DNA of 64,000 nucleotides, taken from positions 1 to 64,000 of the forward strand of contig JAFGDP010000061.1 of assembly GCA_016932075.1 (NCBI GenBank), given 5' to 3'. The stretch's first letter is position 1, and each line of letters begins with the position of its first letter. The notes beneath the pieces were generated by a model that did no database searches, was not told the DNA's origin, and saw nothing but the letters and a program-made list of their open reading frames with translations. Positions 44,474-52,630 of the stretch are shown piece after piece. The translations under genes and the position numbers were made by a program. The DNA is from Chitinispirillaceae bacterium (GTDB taxonomy: Bacteria; Fibrobacterota; Chitinivibrionia; Chitinivibrionales; Chitinispirillaceae).

Positions 44474-45984
44474 CACCGGTCCTTTCGGGAAAATGTCAAT
44501 ACGGGTGGTTGCAGAACCCGGCCACCCATCAGGAAAATCCGTACGCCTGCAGGACCGGACCCACCTGCAAAACGGCATGCACGGCCGGAAAGGTCGAATA
44601 CTCCCACAGCATGCTTCATGGGCCTCAGTCGAGAATCCCCCACCCGGCATGCGGATCCAGGCAGCACACCGCTCGACAAACCGTATTCAAACGCCCCGAG
44701 GTCCGGCGCGCTGCCGCCATAGGGCAGCCCGACATTCACACCCTTGTCGATCAGGTCACTGCCGCTCACGAGCCTGCCGAAAGCGTTGGCGGGAAGATCA
44801 CCATTTGCCTGGCGCGGCGCCTTGGCGAGGTTCGGATCAAGGCTCATGAAATCATCGGCGGACGCGGTTACGGTTGCAAGGTCCCATGAGTTGTTCTGCA
44901 GGACCGCGCCTGATGAAAACTCCAGCTCCATTGACGCCTTTGCATCAAACGATACGCAATTCTTGAACTCGTTCACAGCGCCGGAACTCGCGTCCTCCTC
45001 GAACATGTAGTTGTATCCGTTACCGAACGAGAGGCAGTTGTGCACGATCACGCCGCCCTTGTGGCTGTTCTGGTCAAATCCTTTTTTCGACCGGAAATTG
45101 TTGTCAAAGGCTATGCAGTTCTTCACCACGTGCGTGCCCGCCGAGCTGCCGCCGCTGCCGTTCCCGCCGAGCTTGAACCCGTTGCCGTTGCCGGAAAAGG
45201 AGCTCATGGGCCTTCCCATTCTCGCCTCGTATATTGAATCAAATTGTGACTGATCGCCGTTGTGCCAGGTCCAGCAATCCCTTATTTCAACCGGCCAGTC
45301 GGTTTCGTACAGGTCCCAGCCATCGTCGGAATTTTCCCATGCCCTGCACCCGCGAAACATGTTGCCTTTGCCGTTGTGCATCTTGCAGGCGAACCCGTCG
45401 GCATCGCTTCCCCGGTTGTCAAAGTCAAAATTACGATACGCATCGCAGTTGATGATCTGGTTGTACGCGCACATCGCCCCGCCCGGATTATCCGTGTCGT
45501 GCGCGAACCCGAGCTGGATCCCTGAATCGCCGTTATGGTGCAAAACGCACTGCTCGATGATATTGCAGTTCCCCTCGACCTTGATGCCGTTGTCGCCGCC
45601 GTAGCATATCTCAAGTCCCTTGATGTGCCAGTAATTACCGGTAAGCAAAAACGCCCGGTTCGAGGAGCCGTAGGGCTGGGCGGAAAAATCCAGCACCGGT
45701 CTTTCACCGTGATAGGCGAATAAACAGATCCGGGCGTCCGCCGCCCCGTCCCTGGACAGAACGATGGTGCCCGCATACGGGTGCGTGCCCGCGCGCACAT
45801 AGATCGTATCGCCGGCAGCGGCCTTTTCGACTGCGGCGGGAATGGTTTTAAGCGGCGCCGAAACAGAGGTTCCATCATTGCCGTCTGCGCCACTGGTGGA
45901 CACATAAAGCGCTTTTGCCCAGACGGGTACTGCAAATATTGCAAGTAAAAGTACGGCTATCGAAAAAGAGCAAAACAGTCTCAT
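44473..45984 (-). CDS. Secreted pectate lyase, PL9 family (c)
   Basis: A 503-residue beta-helix lyase. Signal peptide (LFCSFSIAVLLLAIFAVPVWA), ALYVSTSGADGNDGTSVSAP, DADGFACKMHNGKGN with the catalytic-type Lys, GCRAWENSDDGWDLYE with the calcium acids, and GFDQNSHKGGVIVHNC. Relative to its neighbour it carries an insert of about 25 residues after the DDG segment (HNGDQSQFDSIYEARMGRP). The C-terminal motif (VGVFDLSGRACRFAGG) is short. AAGGAG lies 5 nt before the ATG at 45984; a GTG one codon earlier is possible. Confidence 0.9.
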   Translation of the reverse strand: MRLFCSFSIAVLLLAIFAVPVWAKALYVSTSGADGNDGTSVSAPLKTIPAAVEKAAAGDTIYVRAGTHPYAGTIVLSRDGAADARICLFAYHGERPVLDFSAQPYGSSNRAFLLTGNYWHIKGLEICYGGDNGIKVEGNCNIIEQCVLHHNGDSGIQLGFAHDTDNPGGAMCAYNQIINCDAYRNFDFDNRGSDADGFACKMHNGKGNMFRGCRAWENSDDGWDLYETDWPVEIRDCWTWHNGDQSQFDSIYEARMGRPMSSFSGNGNGFKLGGNGSGGSSAGTHVVKNCIAFDNNFRSKKGFDQNSHKGGVIVHNCLSFGNGYNYMFEEDASSGAVNEFKNCVSFDAKASMELEFSSGAVLQNNSWDLATVTASADDFMSLDPNLAKAPRQANGDLPANAFGRLVSGSDLIDKGVNVGLPYGGSAPDLGAFEYGLSSGVLPGSACRVGDSRLRPMKHAVGVFDLSGRACRFAGGSGPAGVRIFLMGGRVLQPPVLTFSRKDR

Positions 45985-46076
45985 CACGGCTCCTTGGCTC
46001 TATGGTTCTTGCTGCCGGTCATTTCAGCTGAAACGCTTCGTCAGGATGGCAAATCATGAAATTTGACAGAAGTGGC

Positions 46077-47285
46077 TTACCGTTGCCGCTCCGGTCTGAT
46101 AATTACGATCCCCTGCGCTTTGGACCGGTGGTCCAGAGAACCACGCGTCAGTTTCCTTCCGTGAATATCGAATACCTCCCCGGCGGGTATGTGTGAGTTT
46201 TTAAGCAGAGCATGCACTCTGACCAGTTGCTTTTTCCCGGCTGTCGCAGTACCCATCGCGATATTATCGATCGCTACCGAATTATTGCCGAATCCCGCGT
46301 ATCGCGCCACGGTTGTTTTGACTGAATTCACCGGATCAAGGGTGTACCGATACGGTAGTGTCGATGAATTCCACCAATCGCAACCAGTCTGGGAGATAAC
46401 ATTATTGCCGCACGAACCGGTAAAAAGGTTCCCTGACTGGCAGATATAACCATTGGGCAGCCCGTCCACCGGAAATTTGTCGGTCGACATGGGAAGTTTC
46501 ACGTTTTCGTAGTGGCAGTTTTCCACCTTGGCGTGCGCGCCGTCACGCGCGGCGAGACCATAATCGGTAATATTGCCGTAGTAGTTATTGAACATATGCG
46601 TGGCACCAAATCTGATACTCGGATTGCGGCCATCGGTATTCACGAAGTAATTATGATGGTATGTTACCCGTATCTTGCTGTCTTCCGCCTGCTGGTTGGT
46701 ATTATCGGTATGGCCGACGAGCGAACATTTCATGTGATCGTGCAAATAACACCAGGAGATGGTGATTGCTGCCGACCCCTTTTTGATGTCGAGGAGGCCG
46801 TCGTAGGTATCCTGGTCGATTCCTGACCCGATTTTGCTGTGCAGCTCGCAGTGGTCAACCCATCCGCGTTGAACATTGTCGAGGGTGAGGGCGTCATCGG
46901 GATATTCCACTTCGCGTATCTTCAGATTTTTCACGATGACGTTGGTATAATCCCGGATGTTCAGACCCACGCCCACGAGCTCGCTGGAACTCCCGGTGCC
47001 CTGAATCGTTATGTTCGCTCCCCGTTTGATGGTAATGAGGGTCGAGCCGGAGATTCGACCGCTAATGGTAACGACTTCCGCTGTGCTATTATCCTCCCGG
47101 TCGCTGGCCCACGATTCCAAAGCAGACAGGGAACTGATCGTTCTTGAGGCTCCCCCGGCTCCTCCGGTGGTCCCGCCGTTGGTCGTTGCATAACCGATCA
47201 TGTCGAAATTGGGTGTGGCGATCGTGGCCGCCCATGCGCATAGCACCACCATTGTCGTCATACTGCCAGACCCGCGCCATTTCAT
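46077..47285 (-). CDS. Secreted pectate lyase, PL1 family (d)
   Basis: A 402-residue enzyme with a signal peptide (about 1-23). PL1 core: GGTTGGAGGASRTISSLSAL, RGWVDHCELHSKIGSGIDQD, ISWCYLHDHMKCSLVGHTDN and GRNPSIRFGATHMFNNYYG, where R-N-P-S-I-R is the catalytic box. A sorting-type motif is at the end (GEVFDIHGRKLTRGSL ... GIVIIRPERQR). AAAAGGAG stands 5 nt before the ATG at 47285; the upstream extension of the frame overlaps the preceding gene and lacks a signal. It follows the first lyase of the array by 44 bp. Confidence 0.94.
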   Translation of the reverse strand: MKWRGSGSMTTMVVLCAWAATIATPNFDMIGYATTNGGTTGGAGGASRTISSLSALESWASDREDNSTAEVVTISGRISGSTLITIKRGANITIQGTGSSSELVGVGLNIRDYTNVIVKNLKIREVEYPDDALTLDNVQRGWVDHCELHSKIGSGIDQDTYDGLLDIKKGSAAITISWCYLHDHMKCSLVGHTDNTNQQAEDSKIRVTYHHNYFVNTDGRNPSIRFGATHMFNNYYGNITDYGLAARDGAHAKVENCHYENVKLPMSTDKFPVDGLPNGYICQSGNLFTGSCGNNVISQTGCDWWNSSTLPYRYTLDPVNSVKTTVARYAGFGNNSVAIDNIAMGTATAGKKQLVRVHALLKNSHIPAGEVFDIHGRKLTRGSLDHRSKAQGIVIIRPERQR

Positions 47286-47329
47286 AACTTCTCCTTTTAA
47301 AAAAGTTTCAATACTGTCACCATACCTAT

Positions 47330-48655
47330 TCAGCGTTCTATAATGAGTTTTTGCGTACCCTGCCGCCCGTTCAGTGAATAGTTGATGAGGTGCATTCCAT
47401 TGTCTCCCCATGAGCGCCCGAACGACGCATCGGAAATGGCATTCGTTCCCCGTGCGATCCGCGTCGAACCCGATGCGACCACTCTCCCGTCAATGGAGAA
47501 TACCCGATAGGTCATTAATCCGGCGTGTTCTGAAATAATTCTGATGATTCCCTGGTTTATGGAAAACACCGGGTTGCCGGAGGAATTCGATGTTGCTGGG
47601 AGAGGATTTTCCGTCACCCCAACCCGCTGTATTTGACTCCCTTGAGCGCCGACGTCGTTCCAGACGTTATTACACACCTGGCTTGCGCTCACCAAATTAT
47701 AGGAATACGGCGGCGTGAAACTGCATGTTGACGTGGTCGGCTGACTGCCCTTGCAATGGAAAAAAATATTGTCCTTGACGTCCCAGCATCCCGGCTCATC
47801 GCAATAATACGCGCCGATCGGTCCTTCTTCGAATCCCTGGTCGTCATCAACTTCGCCGCTGCCGATCTGCTGGAAATAGTTGCCTTCGATCCGCAGTTTG
47901 GCGCCCACGCGTGAGTTGATCCCTGTCGCGCCGACACCGTCTTTGGTGCAGATATACACATTGTTGAAGATATGACCGGTGCCGCCCCGGTAACTGGGCT
48001 GACGGGAGTTACAGTTCAGTAAATAATTGTAACAATAGGTCATTTTCCGGTCGTAGGTGTCGCCCGATGAAGAGCCCACCAGACTGGTTTTGTAACTGTC
48101 GTGCAAATAGCAGCGTGATACGGTGATGTACTCCGATGCTTTCTTTGCGTCAAGCAGGCCGTCGTAGTAGTCCTTGTCGTGGTCCAGGTCGTTGTACAAC
48201 TCGCAATGATCCACCCAGACGTGATCGACCGGACCTTCGATGCTGATACAGTCCTTGTCGCCGATATTGACGTGATGAATGATAAGGTTCTGAATGATGA
48301 TGTTGTTCGACTTGACGATCTTGATACCGACGCCGTTGAAAATCCCGTTCGCGCCCGAACCGATGATCGAGATATTGCTGACCTCTTTGACGTTGATCTT
48401 GCCTTCATCCGGTGAATTCGACGGCGTGATGGTGTCGTTGACGTAAATGATAAGCCCGCTTGCATCCGGCTCAAGCAGGTCCTGGAGCTGGTTGCCTGTT
48501 GAAACGGTATGCGTTGAGCCCCCCCTCCCTCCGGTGGTCCCGCCGTCAAGGTTGGCAAAGCCGATGGGTGACGAGGGCAACGCGTACCCTGCAGACAGGA
48601 AAGAGATCGCGCCGAGAATCGAGGCTGCTTTAGCGAGGTATCTGTTTGTTCTCAT
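47330..48655 (-). CDS. Secreted pectate lyase, PL1 family (e), first of array
   Basis: A 441-residue enzyme with a signal peptide (RTNRYLAKAASILGAISFLS). PL1 core: GGTTGGRGGSTHTVSTGNQL, DHVWVDHCELYNDLDHDKDY and NSRQPSYRGGTGHIFNNVY, where the catalytic box R-x-P-x-x-R is kept although the following residues differ from the usual RxG. Extra cysteines occur in YYCDEPGCWDVKDN. The end (YRVFSIDGRVVASGST ... GTQKLIIER) is sorting-like. AAAAAGGAG is 7 nt before the ATG at 48655. The 183 bp upstream show none of the shared pectin promoter boxes, so this array may answer to a different signal. Confidence 0.93.
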   Translation of the reverse strand: MRTNRYLAKAASILGAISFLSAGYALPSSPIGFANLDGGTTGGRGGSTHTVSTGNQLQDLLEPDASGLIIYVNDTITPSNSPDEGKINVKEVSNISIIGSGANGIFNGVGIKIVKSNNIIIQNLIIHHVNIGDKDCISIEGPVDHVWVDHCELYNDLDHDKDYYDGLLDAKKASEYITVSRCYLHDSYKTSLVGSSSGDTYDRKMTYCYNYLLNCNSRQPSYRGGTGHIFNNVYICTKDGVGATGINSRVGAKLRIEGNYFQQIGSGEVDDDQGFEEGPIGAYYCDEPGCWDVKDNIFFHCKGSQPTTSTCSFTPPYSYNLVSASQVCNNVWNDVGAQGSQIQRVGVTENPLPATSNSSGNPVFSINQGIIRIISEHAGLMTYRVFSIDGRVVASGSTRIARGTNAISDASFGRSWGDNGMHLINYSLNGRQGTQKLIIER

Positions 48656-48838
48656 TGGTGCGCTCCTTTTTAAGGTTATTCTGGAAATTGCGTTCTTTGC
48701 GTTATCGTACTCGTATCCCATGACGTTTTACAATCGAATCGGGAACCTTGGCCATACGGTTAATCGCGTAAACAGCGATAATAGTTAAAACATTTCGTCT
48801 CATAACTCAGCCAATTCTAAAAAAATCTTTATCTGTCC

Positions 48839-51013
48839 CTATCGAACTTTCTGAATTTGCACAAACCGCTGTCCGCTACGCTGATTTTCATACAAGAGTC
48901 TGATCCACGCTTCGTTGCGCGCACGGTTTTCCACCCGTACTTCGTCTATCATGCCGTCAAACCATTGTGATTCGTCGTCGGACTGCCTTCCTATGGTCAG
49001 ATCGTAGAAATTGTTCGAAATCGACGCGCTCACTCCTGCCGCAGCCGCAGTGCTGTCCGCTAGCATGCCGTTGACGTACAGATACTGCCGCATGCCGCGG
49101 CGCACGCCGGTCAGATGGGTCCAGACGTTGATTGTTGCCGGTGATGACGTGGTGGTATCCACGCCATAGCCGCGCAGCCCGCCGTAGAATTCCCACTGGT
49201 TCCGCTCGTTCATTCTGAGCCCGTACTGCGCGCTGCCCTTGGAAACGATCACGCGATTGTCCCGCTGCACATTGCGGCCGTACACCCACGCCGAAACCGT
49301 GTAAAAACTGTCGGCCTGCACGTCAAGGCTGGTGTTGCGCGCATTGAGCACCGAGACACACTGTGAAGAACCGTCAAAATCGAGCCCTCTTCCCGCAACT
49401 GCAGAAACGTCAGACGAGCCGTCCATTTCAGTGGGCGTGCCAGTATATCCGTTTGCAGTCGCGTCGTTCTTCTCATCACCACCAGCCTCTCCAAAGTGCC
49501 AGACCCCCTGAAATCCTTCCGTGGTTCTGAACACAAGCGATGGCACAGAGGTTTTTCGCGCTGCTGGATTTCCCCAGTAAATGCGGCACGCGGGTGTCGA
49601 GGCATTGCCGAACACCGTGTCTATTCGTACCCACACAACGGCGCTTGAGGTTGCCGAGTCCCAGTATTCGATCTCAAACGAGAGAAGCGAGTTGTCAGGC
49701 CGGGCCAGCAGCAGGTCCTCTCCCTCTTTTCGCGCCTGGCTGAAGTCGATTTCCACAGCGGTGAGCCGCACGAGCACGGGAAAACCATACACGTTCTGGC
49801 CAACGTTCGCGCCGGTTGAAGTCGTATTAAGCGTCATCTGCGCCGCATTCTGCCATGCCGCGTACGGATCAAGCACAAAAACCCCTGCCGAGTCAATAAC
49901 AACATTGGTAAACAGGACTATCGCAGGATGGGCGCTGCTCTGCTGATACACAATGCTTCCATACACGCCCTGCGCCAGGGAATCAAAGGTGACGCTTGTG
50001 GCGCCGGCGACGGTCTGCGCAGACCGCATCGTGCCAGGCATATAAACATGTCCTGCCAACGCCTGCAGCGAATCAGGCAGCGGCACCACAAGGGTTGCGG
50101 TCCCAAGAATCGCAGCATCCGGAATCGTGATTACTCGCTGACTGTTAATAGTGATGCCGGTTCGGAATATCCTATCCCCGGAGGCTGCATGCAGGTTATA
50201 GCTTCCTTGACTAATATTGTATAAACGATAGGTTCCATCCGTAGTGGTTGTTGCGCTCAGCGATGAGTGTAACACACTGTCAAAATGAGGATTATGCGTT
50301 GCAGGAACAAGTGTTACATGAACCCCTGCTGCCGGCGATCCTGCCTGCATGATCCGGCCTGAGATCTCGTTTTCGACATTCAGTGTAAGCGTGTCTGATG
50401 ACTTGACAATAATATCGCTGAACAGCACTATTGGCGGCTCAGGTTGTGTTGCTCTGAACCGTATGCTGGAAAGAATTCCCAGCGGCACGCCGGACAATTC
50501 GGCAAGCGCGTCCATGCCCGTTGTTTGCTTCTGGAGAATGGTACCTGGAATAGAAATAATCCCTGGCGTTGCAGCAAGGCTGTCGGGTAGCAGAAACCTG
50601 AGAAATGCCGCGGCCCTGAGCACCTGGTCCCCCACCCGTGTCTCCCGCTGGGCAATCACTGAAACAGCGTTGACCAGTATCTGGGTGCTGTCAGCGGGAT
50701 TCATTGCCCATACGTTATAAGCACCCGGCTGCAGGCTGTCGAAATGATACTGTCCCGCCTTGTCCGTTGTATCGAAACGACCTGGCAACAATGCCCCGTC
50801 AGTTGCAGGATCATAACCCGTGTCAATAAGCGCCACAATAGCGCCTGTCACTTCCTCCCCTGTGACTGCAACGATGTGTCCGCTTACCTCGGTGTCAGAT
50901 CCGCCGCCCGCGATATTGATATCGGCGCAGCCGGAAATCAGTGCCGCACCTGTTACTGCCACAAACAACGCTCCGGCAATACGCACAACGCTATTCCTAT
51001 TTTTTATCTTCAT
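48839..51013 (-). CDS. Lipoprotein with carboxypeptidase-like, DUF2341 and LamG domains
   Basis: A 724-residue surface lipoprotein (lipobox AALISGC). After a glycine/serine linker come carboxypeptidase-regulatory-like beta modules (about 40-120 and again 230-300: VSGHIVAVTGEEVTGAIVAL, GQYHFDSLQPGAYNVWAMNP). A DUF2341 domain follows (about 395-490: FPVLVRLTAVEIDFSQARKE, ACRIYWGN), then a LamG lectin-like domain (about 510-720: VWHFGEAGGDEKNDATANG, DGMIDEVRVENRARNEAWI). Such proteins are common in Fibrobacterota beside TIGR02147 regulators. GGGGAG precedes the ATG at 51013. The start lies 17 bp inside the end of the regulator gene, so they are co-transcribed. A polysaccharide-binding role is inferred. 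Confidence 0.8.
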   Translation of the reverse strand: MKIKNRNSVVRIAGALFVAVTGAALISGCADINIAGGGSDTEVSGHIVAVTGEEVTGAIVALIDTGYDPATDGALLPGRFDTTDKAGQYHFDSLQPGAYNVWAMNPADSTQILVNAVSVIAQRETRVGDQVLRAAAFLRFLLPDSLAATPGIISIPGTILQKQTTGMDALAELSGVPLGILSSIRFRATQPEPPIVLFSDIIVKSSDTLTLNVENEISGRIMQAGSPAAGVHVTLVPATHNPHFDSVLHSSLSATTTTDGTYRLYNISQGSYNLHAASGDRIFRTGITINSQRVITIPDAAILGTATLVVPLPDSLQALAGHVYMPGTMRSAQTVAGATSVTFDSLAQGVYGSIVYQQSSAHPAIVLFTNVVIDSAGVFVLDPYAAWQNAAQMTLNTTSTGANVGQNVYGFPVLVRLTAVEIDFSQARKEGEDLLLARPDNSLLSFEIEYWDSATSSAVVWVRIDTVFGNASTPACRIYWGNPAARKTSVPSLVFRTTEGFQGVWHFGEAGGDEKNDATANGYTGTPTEMDGSSDVSAVAGRGLDFDGSSQCVSVLNARNTSLDVQADSFYTVSAWVYGRNVQRDNRVIVSKGSAQYGLRMNERNQWEFYGGLRGYGVDTTTSSPATINVWTHLTGVRRGMRQYLYVNGMLADSTAAAAGVSASISNNFYDLTIGRQSDDESQWFDGMIDEVRVENRARNEAWIRLLYENQRSGQRFVQIQKVR

Positions 51014-51836
51014 TGGCTCCCCGCGTTGCCGGAAAAAGGTTGAACGTGAACTGGTACACGCGATCAGGCTCATTGTCCAGTTTCGCAATCTCCAGAAGCT
51101 CTTTTCTGAATTCACGCGTCTTGAGTTTGAACAGCTCGAACGTATCCTTTGAAATACTGAACGTAGTTGACGCGCTCAGCCGCTCGGCGCGTGATACCAC
51201 ATCGAATGACCTGCGCGACAGTTCCAGCATCTCGATCTGAAACTTTTCAATGATAAACGCATCCTGCGCTGCCGGTTTTACGCCAATCACCACGTCAGTC
51301 TGATGATACAGGCCGTTTTCATCCCGCTCAATAAGTCCGATCCGCTCGAGCAGCACAATCGACGCCTGCGCCTCCTTCGCAGATATCTGCGGCATCAGGT
51401 ACGAGCCGAGCAGTGCATAATCGTCCTTGAACTCGATCATGCACGCGATTTCCCTGATAATGCTGTGGTACCACTTTGAATAGAACTCATACTGGTCCTT
51501 GTCAATAGTCTTGATATCAAGCGGCTTTCGGCACTCCACGATACGGCTGTAGTACATCGCCTTCTCGGCAATCGTCTTTCCCTGGTTGAAAAACACCAGG
51601 TTCTCAAAGTATTCCTTCTCCTCCTTTGACAGGTCCATTGCCGCGGCGATCTTTTCAATGCTGCTTTTTGTAAGGTTACGCTTGCCCTCAATGACGTAGT
51701 ACAGGAACGCAGAAGCGTTAATGCCTGCCTTTTTCGAAAAGTAGCGGTACGAGAAGTACTTTTTCGCGGCCTTCTGGGCATTGTAATAGTCCTTGAGGAA
51801 TAGCCGGTAATTCTGGTACTCGAAAATATTAGGCAT
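50997..51836 (-). CDS. TIGR02147-family putative transcriptional regulator
   Basis: A 279-residue protein matching the TIGR02147 family known mainly from Fibrobacter and relatives. It opens with the hallmark MPNIFEYQNYRLFLKDYYNA, then a helix-turn-helix-like stretch (RYFSKKAGINASAFLYYVIE, NLTKSSIEKIAAAMDLSKEE). A winged-helix-like middle follows (SAKEAQASIVLLERIGLIER) and a charged end (ELLEIAKLDNEPDRVYQFTF). I chose the Met at 51836, not two upstream Mets, because family members start there and because a -10-like TATATT (51879-51884, minus strand) is too near the upstream Mets. Palindromic sites upstream suggest self-regulation. Its targets are unknown. Confidence 0.82.
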   Translation of the reverse strand: MPNIFEYQNYRLFLKDYYNAQKAAKKYFSYRYFSKKAGINASAFLYYVIEGKRNLTKSSIEKIAAAMDLSKEEKEYFENLVFFNQGKTIAEKAMYYSRIVECRKPLDIKTIDKDQYEFYSKWYHSIIREIACMIEFKDDYALLGSYLMPQISAKEAQASIVLLERIGLIERDENGLYHQTDVVIGVKPAAQDAFIIEKFQIEMLELSRRSFDVVSRAERLSASTTFSISKDTFELFKLKTREFRKELLEIAKLDNEPDRVYQFTFNLFPATRGANEDKK

Positions 51837-51924
51837 ATGCGTGTCTATCCCCCTCGTCCCTCCTGTGTCTGTGAACATAATATAGCCATTTTTTGTCATT
51901 TTTGCTTGTTTTTGTGTAATTGGT

Positions 51925-51940
51925 GTTCACCTTAGTGAAC
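51925..51940. promoter_or_regulatory. Palindrome GTTCAC-N4-GTGAAC upstream of TIGR02147 gene
   Basis: Half-sites GTTCAC and GTGAAC with spacer CTTA. A third half-site (GTTCAC, minus strand) lies at 51876-51871, next to a TATATT at 51884-51879. The same palindrome occurs at 11568-11583. It is a candidate operator for the regulator just downstream. Confidence 0.4.
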
Positions 51941-52080
51941 AGAGGATGGATAATTATATGAATGATAACAGGTTCTGGTTTTGGGGATTCCGACCCTATC
52001 CAGGGCCGATTATATAAAAACCTAATGAGCGATGTTTAACCTTAGAGTATGCCTTGTATAGCAAATAAGTTAGCTCTTTC

Positions 52081-52236
52081 ATGCGATACAAGTTCCTTGG
52101 ATTTGATTACGCGATAATCCCCCCTTCTGAACTCGGGCTTGTCCACAAGATTTCCATTATCAGGGTCGGGATCGGTATCGCTATCGATATCGTGTTTTTA
52201 TGTAGCCTGATTCCTCTAGTAACAATCCTTTCTTAA
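52081..52236 (+). pseudogene. Fragment of a PorV/PorQ-like gene fused to a hexamer repeat
   Basis: Reading from 52081 gives MRYKFLGFDYA, then IIPPSELGLVHKISII. This matches the last ~30 residues of the intact protein at 57390-58352 (MRYDFLGFDYA, PPSELGLIHKISII). The frame then runs through the GGTATC repeat (VGIGIAIDIV) to a stop at 52234. Nothing upstream matches the rest of the gene and there is no ribosome binding site. So this is a 3' remnant, probably copied together with the repeat that also follows the intact gene. Confidence 0.75.
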
Positions 52237-52304
52237 TTCGAATTCCGATACCGACGCCGATACCAATTATATTATCAGGATCGGTATCGGTATCGATATT
52301 GTTC
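52162..52304. repeat. Hexamer-arm palindromic repeat, copy 1 plus a half copy
   Basis: The left arm (52163-52192) is built from GGTATC/GCTATC/GATATC hexamers. The middle is T-rich with CCTGATTCCTCTAGTAACAA. The right arm (52242-52267) contains ATTCCGATACCGACGCCGAT, the complement type. A second left arm follows at 52276-52304 without a partner. The unit can fold into a long hairpin. Related copies are at 58379, 58487 and 59077. Confidence 0.8.
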
Positions 52305-52630
52305 TTATCTTTGACCTATTTCGCCTACCAGAGACCTTTGCCCCGTCACCTTTCAATACCTGCAATTCCATTATTTGACAAACCCTTCCAAAACGCATAT
52401 AATTAAATAACATAAGACAACCAAATTATCTGTTTTTTATAGGGTCTGGCACAATGTCTTAACAATAAGCAAGCAGCGAGGCCGCATGTCGGTTGCCTTA
52501 ACGCCGCGCCCTTGCGTGCGGACTCACAGGCAGCACGCCAATTATGAGGATAGCATCCTCTTCGTATGATTTTTTTCGTAATGCAGTTTGATTACAGCTG
52601 TTTGGCAGTGTCGTATAGATCGAATCTGTT

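Noticed and set aside
52590..52625. Fifth copy of the pectin promoter before the 998-residue protein (TTTGGC ... TATAGAT)
   Set aside because: Spacing is wrong, the 18-bp box is not preserved, and there is no TATATTTT at the required distance.
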